Shown in pieces: positions 24,899-35,296 of a stretch of DNA of 64,000 nt. Numbering within the stretch: the first letter of the stretch is position 1; the number at the start of each line of letters is the position of its first letter. The translations under genes and the position numbers were made by a program. The notes under the pieces were generated by a model. The model worked only from the letters and a program-made list of their open reading frames with translations. It ran no database searches and was not told where the DNA came from. Where the stretch lies: positions 3,222,001 to 3,286,000 of the forward strand of contig JAFFSR010000010.1 in the NCBI GenBank assembly GCA_017163975.1, read 5' to 3'. The DNA comes from Anastatus disparis (taxonomy: Eukaryota > Arthropoda > Insecta > Hymenoptera > Eupelmidae).

Positions 24899-25223
24899 TA
24901 ATTGAAAAATATAGGTTGTTGGAAAAACTAGTGATTATTGATAGAAATAAAGAGTTGTCTGTAACTTGTACAGTAAAAAGTAATATTTTTTTTCATGAGG
25001 ACAAATTAATTTTGATGCTTTGTTTTCAAGAGAAGTTTGACATACTTAAAAAATCATAAGTTAGGCTAGAAAATATGATGTTTAAGTATGTTAAACTTTT
25101 TATAAAAACAAAGTATCAAAATTAATTTGTCTTAATCAGAAAAAATATTGCTTTTTACTGTACAAGTTGCGGGCAACTCTTAATTTCTAGTTTTTCCGAA
25201 AACCTACATTTTTTAAGTAAAAA
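24899..25223. repeat. 325-bp palindrome
   Basis: The left arm AATTGAAAAATATAGGTTGT...GTACAGTAAAAAGTAAT pairs with the right arm ATTGCTTTTTACTGTACAAG...AACCTACATTTTT around a centre near 25060. Confidence 0.75.
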
Positions 25224-26199
25224 AGTATGGAAGATCCAGCGTCCTTTTAACATAAAGAATAGTATAATAATAAAATATGTGTATTACCTTTCTTTTAACG
25301 TTGAGACTTACATTGCATACAAATATAATTCTTATTATAAAAACTATGTGAATCGTCTGTATGGATATAATTATATATCATGGTTTGAAATGATATTCGA
25401 GCACGATTTAACAATTTTTCAGATTACGTTAGATTCACGACTGAATTAGGAAAACAAGCAATAAGATTGCGATAATACTCTAAAATAAAAGTAAAATCAA
25501 TAATTCTTGAGTTATAAAAACCTATATTATTCAAATCTGTATGATGCAATTGTAAACGATATGTAAAAATAATTCATTAGTATGATGAAAAAAGATATTA
25601 AGCACTAAGTCACTGTCAGTTCATTAAAAGTAGTTTGACATAATGTTCTAAGACATAAATAAAGCTGCAACTGTTTTTAGGGCGACATGCAAATTGTGTA
25701 ACAATTGGTAAGACGTGTTATGCCGTAAATCTAAACCAGATTCAGCAAGCGTCATAGAAAGACACTACCTATTGATCAGAAAAACTGTCATTAATCAGTG
25801 AACTGACCCCGAGCCTCGTATACATAATTTCGTCTGTGATATGAAATAAGTAACTCAATTTTTGAATACACAAATTCTGTACAAACCTTTGTATACGAAC
25901 GGCATCGCTCCAGACCTCACTGAAAAGTGATGACCTTCTCGAGTGTAAAAGGCGATATGCATAATTATAGTGGCTAGTTTTTTAACTATTACTTGTAAAT
26001 ATCGTCTAAATCTTTGTAAAAAATTAGATTGTTTTTATTATTATTTAATCGTCAAGTATAATCATGCTCGAATATAATTTGAAACCATAATTCATAATAG
26101 CATGCTTTAGATAACGATTGTTTTGTAGGTGTAGAGTAGAATCATTTAATCGTAATGTTAGAATATTTAAAAATTATTTAAATTATAGACCAAATTTCA

Positions 26200-26862
26200 G
26201 ATTTGATGATTCCCAGTTATTTGCTCTGTAACTGGGAACTGGTCAGACCATTTACCATTTACTTGCTCTGTCAATGGTAAATGGTGCGAGTATTTTAATT
26301 ACTTTACCATTTAAAATGAAAAAACCATTTCCTTATTTACAACTCTGGTAACTGGTAAATAGTCGAATCAGTTCGCAGTAAGCGGGTGGGTAAATAAAAA
26401 ATGATTCAATAAGTTTGCAGTTAAGACCTGGGTAAATGGTAAATGTTCGAAACAGTTACAGACCAACTGGGAAATGCTTGGATCATTTACCAGTTACTGG
26501 GTGCGTAAATGGTAAATAGTCGGACTAGTTGATAATTACTAGGTAAGGAACTGGAAATGGTCAGACCATTTACCAGTTACTGGATGAGTAAATGATAAAT
26601 GGTCGGACCATTTACCAGTTACTTGCTCTGTAACTGGGAACTGGTTAAACTATTTATCATTTACTTACTCTGTAAATGGTGAATAGTCCGACCATTTAAT
26701 ATTCACTCATCCAGTAACTGGTAAATGGTCTGACCATTTCCAGTTCCTCATCTAGTAATTATCAACTAGTCCGACCATTTACCATTTACTCACCCAGTAA
26801 CTGGTAAATAGTCAGACCATTTACCAGTTGCTTACTCGGTAAATAGACATATTCACAACCCT
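26200..26862. repeat. Right subterminal array of the hAT-like element
   Basis: Same alternating ACCATTTACC / GGTAAATGG motifs as the left array. It contains an internal terminus-like sequence (TTACAACTCTG) ending at 26347 that is the inverse of the element's left end. Confidence 0.88.
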
Positions 26863-26871
26863 GGTCCCATG

Positions 26872-27055
26872 CTCATCAAAACGCCGTACAGTTCTTTGTA
26901 CTGTAGATTTAGATATTTAGCTTGCACCATCTCTGTTACGAAAAGTATGATTAAATAATATCCGCGTATCCTCTAAACTTTGCTGGCGATCTCCCCAACC
27001 ACGCATCATTAATAGAGATATTCTTTCTCGCTCAGAAAGTCGAACATACGCCATG
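26872..27055 (-). pseudogene. Mariner transposase N-terminus, inverted copy (part 1)
   Basis: It starts at the inverse of the ATG near 27055 and covers the HTH region without the 381-bp MITE (empty TTAA site near 27010), ending at the hAT-like insertion. It continues at 19565. Confidence 0.85.
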
Positions 27056-27539
27056 GCTTTTGAGTGAAATGAGAACAAAAAACTAAACAAATCGCCGGAA
27101 GACTCTTCGAAAAATTAAAATATCAAAATTAAACTTTATTTATTTGAAAGAGAGATACTGCAAATGCAAAGTCTATTAAATTATTTAAATTTTTTGTATA
27201 ACACTTAAAAAATGAAGAAAAAATTTAAAATTAACAAAAATTTAACATTTAACGCTTTAAATTTATGTTACTTTCTGAGGAAGGTAAATATCAAAATTAG
27301 GAGTTCAATTGTAAAATATGACTTAAAACAATCGATAAATACTAAGAAGATGAAGGAAATTGTTGAAGTCGCTGGCTTGGTATGAGTGCAGAGTTCATAT
27401 GCAATAACTGTGTAGCGTGAAAAAGAGCCTTACGCGTATTCTCCAAGCTATTTATTACATTACAAATTTACTGAAAATAACCATTATCTTGACCGGTATA
27501 AAAAAGTCTCACCTCAAATTAGCCCAACGTTAAGTTTAG

Positions 27540-27900
27540 ATGACCTTGAAATGACCTTGAAGGTCATCCTCAAGGTCAAAATAAAGGTCACCATCGAATC
27601 CTCGTTGAAAGTTACTAAAGGAATGGCCCTGTCCAGTACGATATAGACCTCTCCAGAGGTCAGACGGTCATGAGTTTCAGATGTCCTTCAAATCAGGTTA
27701 AAGGTCGTTCGGTTTTCATGTAACTTAAGTACATATTTGAACGTAAAATTTCCACTGTTTTGATCGCCAGTATCAAAATAGGAGGTTCGCATTTAAAAAA
27801 AAAAAGTTGACTTTGAAATGACCTTGAAGGTCATCCTCAAGGTCAAAATAAAGTTCACCATCCGATTCCTCGTTAAAAGTTACTAAAGGAATAACCTTGA
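27540..27900. repeat. AAGGTCA-rich duplicated segment of the mariner arm
   Basis: A segment with TGACCTTGAAGGTCATCCTCAAGGTCA occurs twice (about 27540-27610 and 27808-27880) in this arm but once in the other (17459-17480). The intervening ~200 bp is absent from the left arm. Confidence 0.8.
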
Positions 27901-28159
27901 CCTTTGCCAAAAATATCTTGCCTAAAAAAATACAGGATTATTCCGTTACTTTTTTGACACCCTGCAATAACTATTATATGGCTATATGTGTATGAATTTG
28001 AAGATATATAGAGAGGAAATGTATTAGAATGAGTATAGCATATGAAAATACGTAAAGTCAAGAGCGAGAGGGATGGAAGATAGGAAAATCGAGCGCTAGA
28101 GAGAGAAAGCTGTAATAGATGGAATTAGTATAGAGAAGAGTCAAAATCGAGTATATGGA

Positions 28160-29421
28160 GTGAAAAGACGCGTAGTCTTTTCGAACGAATTTTATTTTTA
28201 AATTTGTTGGATGTTTTAGAAAGAAAAAGTCCTGTTCTTTCCCCTTTAAATTGTCTGATTATGAAATTTTTATTGAACTTATTTTAACTGATTTATCCTT
28301 TTATGACACACAAGAAAACTTAAATTTGATTTACATTTAACCTTTGAATTTAACTAATTGATTTTGAATTTAATTTTTACACTGAATTTATTTTATTGAT
28401 ATTACCATTTACTTTATTGCAAAATTTTACTAAGAAAACTAACACTTGATTAAAAAAAGAAAAGGAATTTACTAACCTTGCGGTTGTAGTTGCATTTGTT
28501 TCAATTAATTCGTTATTCTGAGCTTGTAATTTTGTTAATTTAAAGAAAGGATTCACTCAATAAAAACACTGATGTAAAGGGAAAAAGCCTTTCGGCACAA
28601 AAAACCCTTGGTTTATTGACCTATAAGATTACACACTATTTAACGAAACGTTTAGAAACTATACGCACGCACCCAAAGAAAAAGACGAATCAGAAATGCA
28701 AATGTTACACAGAGCTATAAGCTCGTATGATTATGAGGCCGCAGCCGATAAGAAGACGAAGGTGTTGCTTTTGATCGCAACGAGCCGTTCGCCGACTTTA
28801 ACAGAACCTGTTTTTGTTTAACAAAAGGCTTCGTGATGGCCGTGTTTAAAAATTGTAAGTGCCGAGACTGAGTGCTCTTGACAGAAAAGACCGCTCGGGG
28901 CGATGTCACACTTAACACTAACTAATTTTTCCACGGCACTTGAAAAAGTCTCCCTGTTTTCTCCCCCCTTTTGTCTATAAGCTGACATAAGGGAGGTGGG
29001 CACAGGCGACTGTGAAGTGCTGCCGCTCATCATCGCTTTTGATTTTTGATATGATTTGTTTTGCGAAGCAACATACTGCGGGCGCAAGCTGCAAAATAAA
29101 TTTTATGTTAAAAAATTGATTTTGTAGTAATGAAATGTGTTAACTAGATTGTAGCTTCGATTTCGTAACTAATCTAACCTTACATTTAAGTTAATCGCTA
29201 TTTGACAAGTGTTTGACTAGACGAATATTTTTTTGAGCTCAGTTTTCTTTGGAGTGACTACGTCGATGATCGCAAGTTTTACAAATGATCGCAGTTTCCT
29301 TTGGAGGGACAGCTTTGCTGATTAATTTTATTCGCAATATTCGCAAGTTTAATTTATGTTATTATTTGGTTTTTACAAGAAAAAAGATAGATATGTACAG
29401 ACATGAAACATGAATCAAGAT
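28160..29421 (-). repeat. 3' LTR region of the BEL element
   Basis: The boundary TGAAAAGACGCG at 28160 and the next ~190 bp repeat at 57431-57621. An AATAAA-type signal on the minus strand near 28605-28620 fits an LTR. The inner end before pol is not fixed; it lies somewhere between ~29100 and 29421. Confidence 0.65.
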
Positions 29422-30583
29422 TCAAGATACAGGTAAAAGACAAAGTCTTGTGATGTTACGCTGATAGACGCCAGTGTTGATCTTGACAGAAGCCACTTGA
29501 GCGATGCCGCCGTCCCCGAGAAAGACTTCCAAAATAATGCCTAATAGTTAAGATGAGCATGAATTGATATCATTCAAACAGATTACAATTGAGCCTATTT
29601 TCAACTCAGCGTTAGATGTTTGCCATTTGTTTCTAGTTTGTAATTCGTGTAAATATTCCTGATGCCAATGAGCCCACAAATGTTGACAAGCCTTTGTATT
29701 AAAATTGTAAGCTGATAATTTGTTATCTGCAACTGAAAGCAAATGTTTTTCTGGTAAGGAATTGAATGGTCTACCTATAAGCAAATGTGCTGGTGTTATT
29801 GCTAAGGGGTCGTTGGGATCAGTTGAGATTGCACATAATGGTCGTGAATTTAAAATTGCTCCTACTTTAATCAAAAAAGTATTCAGTTGTTCATAAGTTA
29901 AATTATTACCCTTTGAAACGCGTTTTAAATGATGTTTAAAACTTTTCACAGCTGCTTCCCAAATACCCCCGAAATGAGGTGATAGAGGTGGATTGAAATG
30001 CCATTCAACAAAGTTAGTAATAGATTCACGAAACTCGGTAGATTCAAATAAATCATAGATTTCTTTGATTTCTCCATTTGCCCCAACATAATTTTTACCA
30101 TTATCTGAATATATGTGTTCAGGAACCCATATTCGACTGATGAATCGACAAAAGGCTGCTAAAAATCCTTCCGTAGAAAGATCAATCACAAGTTCTATGT
30201 GTACAGCCTTTGAAACCATGCATACAAATACACACCCATATGTTTTAATAAAAGATTCATTACGATGTTGTTTTTCTTTGATTAAAATTTCACCAAAATA
30301 ATTTATTCCTGTGAAGCAGAACGCAGGTGCTTCACGGACCCTAGCTTTAGGTAAATCTGCCATTTGAGCATGCATTGGTTCACGCCTTTGACGAATGCAA
30401 GTTATACAATTTTTGATAATTTTCCTAACTTGATTTTTACCATTTAATACCCAGTACTTTTGTCTAACAGTAAAGAGTGTTGACTGAATTTCGGCATGAA
30501 AAGGGTACCCCCCGTTAAGATAGTCAATTTTACCCTGTCCCTGAAATTCTTTTTTGACCTTCTGACTTTGTTTTGGATAAAAA
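29422..30583 (-). pseudogene. BEL integrase and pol C-terminus
   Basis: The zinc region HAEIQ...RQKYWVLNG...CITCIR is followed by the catalytic core. The first catalytic position reads FTGINYFG, i.e. Asn where BEL integrases have Asp. The second is YSDNGKNYVG (Asp present) and the third GGIWEAAVKS (Glu present). The BEL-typical NFVEWHFNPPLSPHFGG and RPFNSLPE follow. An in-frame stop ends the long frame at 29548, but the same frame continues with EVFLGDGGIAQVAS and RNITRLCLLP to the true end at 29422. The 5' side runs into the palindrome. The enzyme would be inactive. Confidence 0.88.
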
Positions 30584-33500
30584 AAATAGTTTTCATCATA
30601 TTCGCAGACCGCGACCCCCCTCCCCCTGTCCACAGCATGGAAAAAATTACTTTTTCACTATTTATTTTTTTTCTCCGCATCTAGTCAGTAAGAAAACCCC
30701 AAAAAATCATGCTTATAGCTTAAATAATTATAAATCATGTAGAATTTTTTTATAAAGATTTGATGATGTAATATAACCTAAAAGGATGAAAAAATAATTC
30801 AAACCCTTCCTATTTTCACCGGGAATGCGGTACAGGGCAAATTCTTGCAAAAAAACTTGAATTTTGTTTAAAATCACTTGCCTGAATTTTTCCAGATATT
30901 TTCTATTGGTGCGCCATAGTTAAAAACGCAAAAAATTCATTTTTCCGACGTTTTTGGCTGATTGTAGCTCATTTGCAGACTTTGTATTATTATTTATATT
31001 ATGAAATTGTATTCTAGAACTTTATTTATAAATTTAATTATGTAATCAAGTCAGAAAAATAAGATTTACAAATATTCGCATCATATTTTTGCACGAACCC
31101 ACATTTTAGATTAGGTATTTAAACACTTCTTTCTTGATTTTTTTGATATTTCACTACTTTATATGTGATAAAATCTTTTAAATATTATATTGCTTTAATA
31201 AAAGAAAATATTTTAATAAATAAGTCATTTCACAGGTACAGCTATATTAAGTACGGTCAAAATATCAACTTGAGATTACATATAAATTTATATTTTGTAA
31301 GAAAAACTTATCAATACAAACATTATCATGATGATTTAATAATATGAACCTAGACTTTGCCATTTTGAACACTATGTAATCTAAATCTGCGCTTAAGTCA
31401 CACTTTTGCGAGAGCTATGTGGTCTATTTTTACACCGTGTAAAAAAATGTTAGCATGCGAGTACATTGAAATCTTGTTTACATGTCTCATATTAATATTA
31501 CAATATTAAAAATATTTTTGCTAAAAAGCGCATATTATTCGCAATTATTTTATGACATTTGCAATCGTTGTAAAGATCATAAATAAAGTTTGCACTTATG
31601 ACATGTATTGTATTATATTATCTCCATTGACATAGGTACGAATCCAGTAATGTAATTCAAGTAACAATCGTTAGGCTGGAAGTTATAGTCTTTACTCAGT
31701 TTTCAGATGTCTATCTATGTTCTTACTTTTTTTCCATAAGAAGAACAAGGATAGAATATTTGAGAACTGAGTAAGAACTACAACTTCTAGGCTTAGACTT
31801 GAGTTGGGTCTATGAATTTGAGCCATAAAAAAACATTATGGCCCTAATTCATAGTCGTATCTTGAGTATTAAGTAGGACTTAAAACTTAAGTTTCGTTAC
31901 TTGAGTATCAGCTGTTACTGAGGATGTAACACTCAATTAAAGTAACAGCTGATACTCAAGTAACGATACTTAATTTTTAAGTCATACTTAATACTCAAAA
32001 CACGACTATGAATTCGGGCTGAAGAGTCGGCCGTATCGCTCTGTCCTTGTCTAATCTGAATTTTCGTTATAATAAATAAATTAAATATTTATATACAAAT
32101 TTAAGGGGTGAGCGAAATAGCGCAAAAGACGAGCAAACGATTCTATTTTATGAAAAAATATCAAATTTTCATTATCTTTCAAGTAAAGTACGAAACGGAA
32201 AACACAGTCAAACACAACCTAATATTTTCCGTTTCGTACTTTACTTGAAAGATAATGAAAATTTGATACTTTTTCATAAAATAGAATCGTTTGCTCGTCT
32301 TTTGCGCTATTTCGCTCACCCCTTAAATTTGTATATAAATATTTAATTTATTTATTATAACGAAAATTCAGATTAGACAAGGACAGAGCGATACGGCCGA
32401 CTCTTCAGCCCGAATTCATAGTCGTGTTTTGAGTATTAAGTATGACTTAAAAATTAAGTATCGTTACTTGAGTATCAGCTGTTACTTTAATTGAGTGTTA
32501 CATCCTCAGTAACAGCTGATACTCAAGTAACGAAACTTAAGTTTTAAGTCCTACTTAATACTCAAGATACGACTATGAATTAGGGCCATAATGTTTTTTT
32601 ATGGCTCAAATTCATAGACCCAACTCAAGTCTAAGCCTAGAAGTTGTAGTTCTTACTCAGTTCTCAAATATTCTATCCTTGTTCTTCTTATGGAAAAAAA
32701 GTAAGAACATAGATAGACATCTGAAAACTGAGTAAAGACTATAACTTCCAGCCTAACGATTGTTACTTGAATTACATTACTGGATTCGTACCTATGTCAA
32801 TGGAGATAATATAATACAATACATGTCATAAGTGCAAACTTTATTTATGATCTTTACAACGATTGCAAATGTCATAAAATAATTGCGAATAATATGCGCT
32901 TTTTAGCAAAAAATATTTTTAATATTGTAATATTAATATGAGACATGTAAACAAGATTTCAATGTACTCGCATGCTAACATTTTTTTACACGGTAAAAAT
33001 AGACCACATAGCTCTCGCAAAAGTGTGACTTAAGCGCAGATTTAGATTACATAGTGTTCAAAATGGCAAAGTCTAGGTTCATATTATTAAATCATCATGA
33101 TAATGTTTGTATTGATAAGTTTTTCTTACAAAATATAAATTTATATGTAATCTCAAGTTGATATTTTGACCGTACTTAATATAGCTGTACCTGTGAAATG
33201 ACTTATTTATTAAAATATTTTCTTTTATTAAAGCAATATAATATTTAAAAGATTTTATCACATATAAAGTAGTGAAATATCAAAAAAATCAAGAAAGAAG
33301 TGTTTAAATACCTAATCTAAAATGTGGGTTCGTGCAAAAATATGATGCGAATATTTGTAAATCTTATTTTTCTGACTTGATTACATAATTAAATTTATAA
33401 ATAAAGTTCTAGAATACAATTTCATAATATAAATAATAATACAAAGTCTGCAAATGAGCTACAATCAGCCAAAAACGTCGGAAAAATGAATTTTTTTCGT

Positions 33501-33843
33501 TTTTGACTATGGTGCACCAATAGAAAATATCTGGAAAAATTCAGGCAAGTGATTTTAAACAAAATTCAAGTTTTTTTGCAAGAATTTGCCCTGTACCGCA
33601 TTCCCGGTGAAAATAGGAAGGGTTTGAATTATTTTTTCATCCTTTTAGGTTATATTACATCATCAAATCTTTATAAAAAAATTCTACATGATTTATAATT
33701 ATTTAAGCTATAAGCACGATTTTTTGGCGTGTTTTTACTGACTAGATGCGGAGAAAAAAAATAAATAGTGAAAAAGTAATTTTTTCCATGCTGTGGACAG
33801 GGGGAGGGGGGTCACGGTCTGCAAATATGACAAAAACTATTTT
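30584..33843. repeat. 3.26-kb near-perfect palindrome
   Basis: Two arms of about 1.62 kb (30584-32202 and 32225-33843) surround a 22-bp loop. Positions mirror with almost no indels. A 60-codon frame at 31165-31347 is identical in translation to its mirror at 33079-33261. The outer edges carry a GC-rich GGACAGGGGGAGGGGGG motif. Smaller palindromes lie within each arm (e.g. 31880-31990). No gene is recognised. Confidence 0.92.
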
Positions 33844-33855
33844 ATTATCAAAAAA

Positions 33856-34145
33856 TTATCAAAAATTGTATAACTCGCATTCGTCAAAGGCGTGAACCAA
33901 TGCATGCTCAAATGGCAGATTTACCTAAAGCTAGGGTCCGTGAAGCACCTGCGTTCTGCTTCACAGGAATAGATTATTTTGGTCAAATTTTAATCAAAGA
34001 AAAATAACATCGTAATGAATCTTTTATTAAAACATATGGGTGTGTACGCATGGTTTTAAAAGCTGTACACATAGAACTTGCGATTAATCTTTCTACGGAA
34101 GGATTTTTAGCAGCCTTTCGTCGATTCATCAGTCGAAGAGGGGTT
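33856..34145 (+). pseudogene. Inverted fragment of the BEL integrase
   Basis: This is the inverse of about 30120-30430. It reads REPMHAQMADLPKARVREAP and FTGIDYFG, so here the first catalytic Asp is kept. The zinc-finger second Cys has become Arg (CITRIR), a stop falls near 34006, and the fragment ends at ISRRGVP where the minus-strand RT frame begins. Confidence 0.88.
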
Positions 34146-34146
34146 C

Positions 34147-34789
34147 CCTTACTTAATAGTTCTATAATCTCATTACGGATTTTTATTCATTCTCCTAAAG
34201 TTTCGGCTCCTGAAATAAAGTCATCTACATAAAAATCACGCAATGATAGTTTGCTAGCTATTAGAAAATTTTCTGACTCGTCGCATACCAACTGTTGAAT
34301 AATTCTAATAGCTAAAAATGGAGCTGAAGCTACACCGAATGTTACAGTATTTAATTAGAAAGTTCTAAGTTTGTTTTTGTAGTACCATAGTACCTTTTGA
34401 AATTTCCTGTCATCAGAGTGAAGTAGAATTTGCCTATACATTTTTTCTATATCAGCTGTTACTACGTATGTATGTATACGAAAACTAAGTAACTGTTGGA
34501 ATATGGTACGTTGTAGAGTAGGCCCTACCATGAGTGTATCGTTGAGTGAAATGCCTGTTGATGTTTTAGCTGATGCATCGAAAACTACTCGAAGTTTAGT
34601 TGTCTCACTAGTTTTTTTTACTACAGCATGATGAGGAAGGTAATACCCACCCTCGGTCTCATGACAAAGTGTCATATGACCTAAGGCAATGTATTAATTC
34701 ATTACTTTACAATACTCTACTTTTAAGTTATGATTAACTTCGAGTCGTTTTTCGAGTGCATAGAATATACGTAATGCTTTTTGTCGTGG
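34147..34789 (-). pseudogene. BEL reverse transcriptase fragment
   Basis: From 34789 leftward: the pre-RT region (ALEKRLEVNHNLK), YYLPHHAVVKK, RVVFDASAKTS, VTADIEKMYRQI with the first Asp, and FYVDDFISG near 34222 with the catalytic Asp pair. Stops occur near 34357, 34180 and 34690. It ends where the inverted integrase fragment begins, and RNase H is missing. The upstream part of the same gene lies beyond the Polinton at 52297. Confidence 0.88.
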
Positions 34790-35109
34790 TTCACCAGTAG
34801 ATAAGCCATGTTGCTTCTGTCCCACTGCATTTCTAACCCACCTACATTTCTAACCCAGTGACTTTCTCGCCCAGTGGGTTAGAAATATAAATGGGTTAGA
34901 AATGCTGTGGACCAGGAGCAACATAGCCAGTCCCGAGAAGGCGAGCTGCCGGCGGCCGGCTGCGATGAAGCTGCTGCGAAAGTTTCATAATTTTTATTTT
35001 TTAATATTTTTTTATATTTATTTAACTTTTATTTTTTAATAATTTTTATTCGATTTATTTGATTATTATAAATCGAATAAAAATTATTTAAACATTAAGA
35101 AAAATTTTT

Positions 35110-35181
35110 GACTTCGGTCGGTATTGAACCCACGGCCCTTAGGACGCGAGGCAAGCGCGTATACCACTACGCCACCGAGCC
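35110..35181 (-). other. tRNA-like sequence in left Polinton TIR
   Basis: On the minus strand GGCTCGGTGGCGTAGTGG contains a perfect Pol III A box. GGGTTCAATACC 40-50 nt later is a good B box. Total length is 72 nt as in a tRNA, but acceptor pairing is partial and the anticodon arm is unclear. The same sequence sits in the right TIR. Confidence 0.65.
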
Positions 35182-35296
35182 ACCTTGCTCGAGAAATTTT
35201 AAAACTTGTAGAATAGGAACGTATCATAATTTTCATAAATTATTTAGACATTAATAATTATTAATTGTAAACATATATATATATATACATATATAT

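Larger units (their letters stand above)
22848..26199. other. Interior of the hAT-like element, hairpins only
   Basis: A more GC-balanced block at 22940-23640 contains a 92-aa frame without a recognisable domain. It is followed by hairpins at 23811-24050 and 24899-25223. No gene is supported. Confidence 0.5.
19566..26863. mobile_element. 7.3-kb hAT-like non-autonomous element
   Basis: The ends are CAGAGTTGTAAAT (19566) and the inverse of CAGGGTTGTGAAT (26863). An 8-bp duplication GTCCCATG lies at 19558-19565 and 26864-26871. CAGRG ends with 8-bp duplications are typical of hAT. Dense palindromic subterminal arrays occupy both ends. A second, longer match to the left terminus ends at 26347, so the right side has gained about 516 bp of array. 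I see no hAT transposase or BED finger in any frame. The interior is AT-rich with hairpins and one tRNA-like stretch. Confidence 0.8.
17341..27964. mobile_element. Mariner-type (DD41D) element, inverted duplication, twice invaded
   Basis: It begins CAGGGTGTCAAAAAAGTAAC (after TA) and ends with its inverse at 27964. The left arm 17341-18770 and right arm 19349-27964 are inverted copies once the nested elements are removed. The centre (18771-19348) is unique and carries the catalytic half of the transposase. The right arm also holds a ~260-bp internal duplication (27600-27900). The right end lacks a clear TA. It is nested by a 381-bp MITE (left arm) and a 7.3-kb hAT-like element (right arm). 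Confidence 0.8.

Noticed and set aside
31165..33261. Identical 60-aa frames at 31165 and 33079 as a duplicated gene
   Set aside because: They are mirror images in the arms of a palindrome, AT-rich and without domain; identity reflects the arms, not selection.
35110..35181. Functional tRNA gene
   Set aside because: A and B boxes are good, but acceptor stem pairing is partial and no clear anticodon arm forms; called tRNA-like only.
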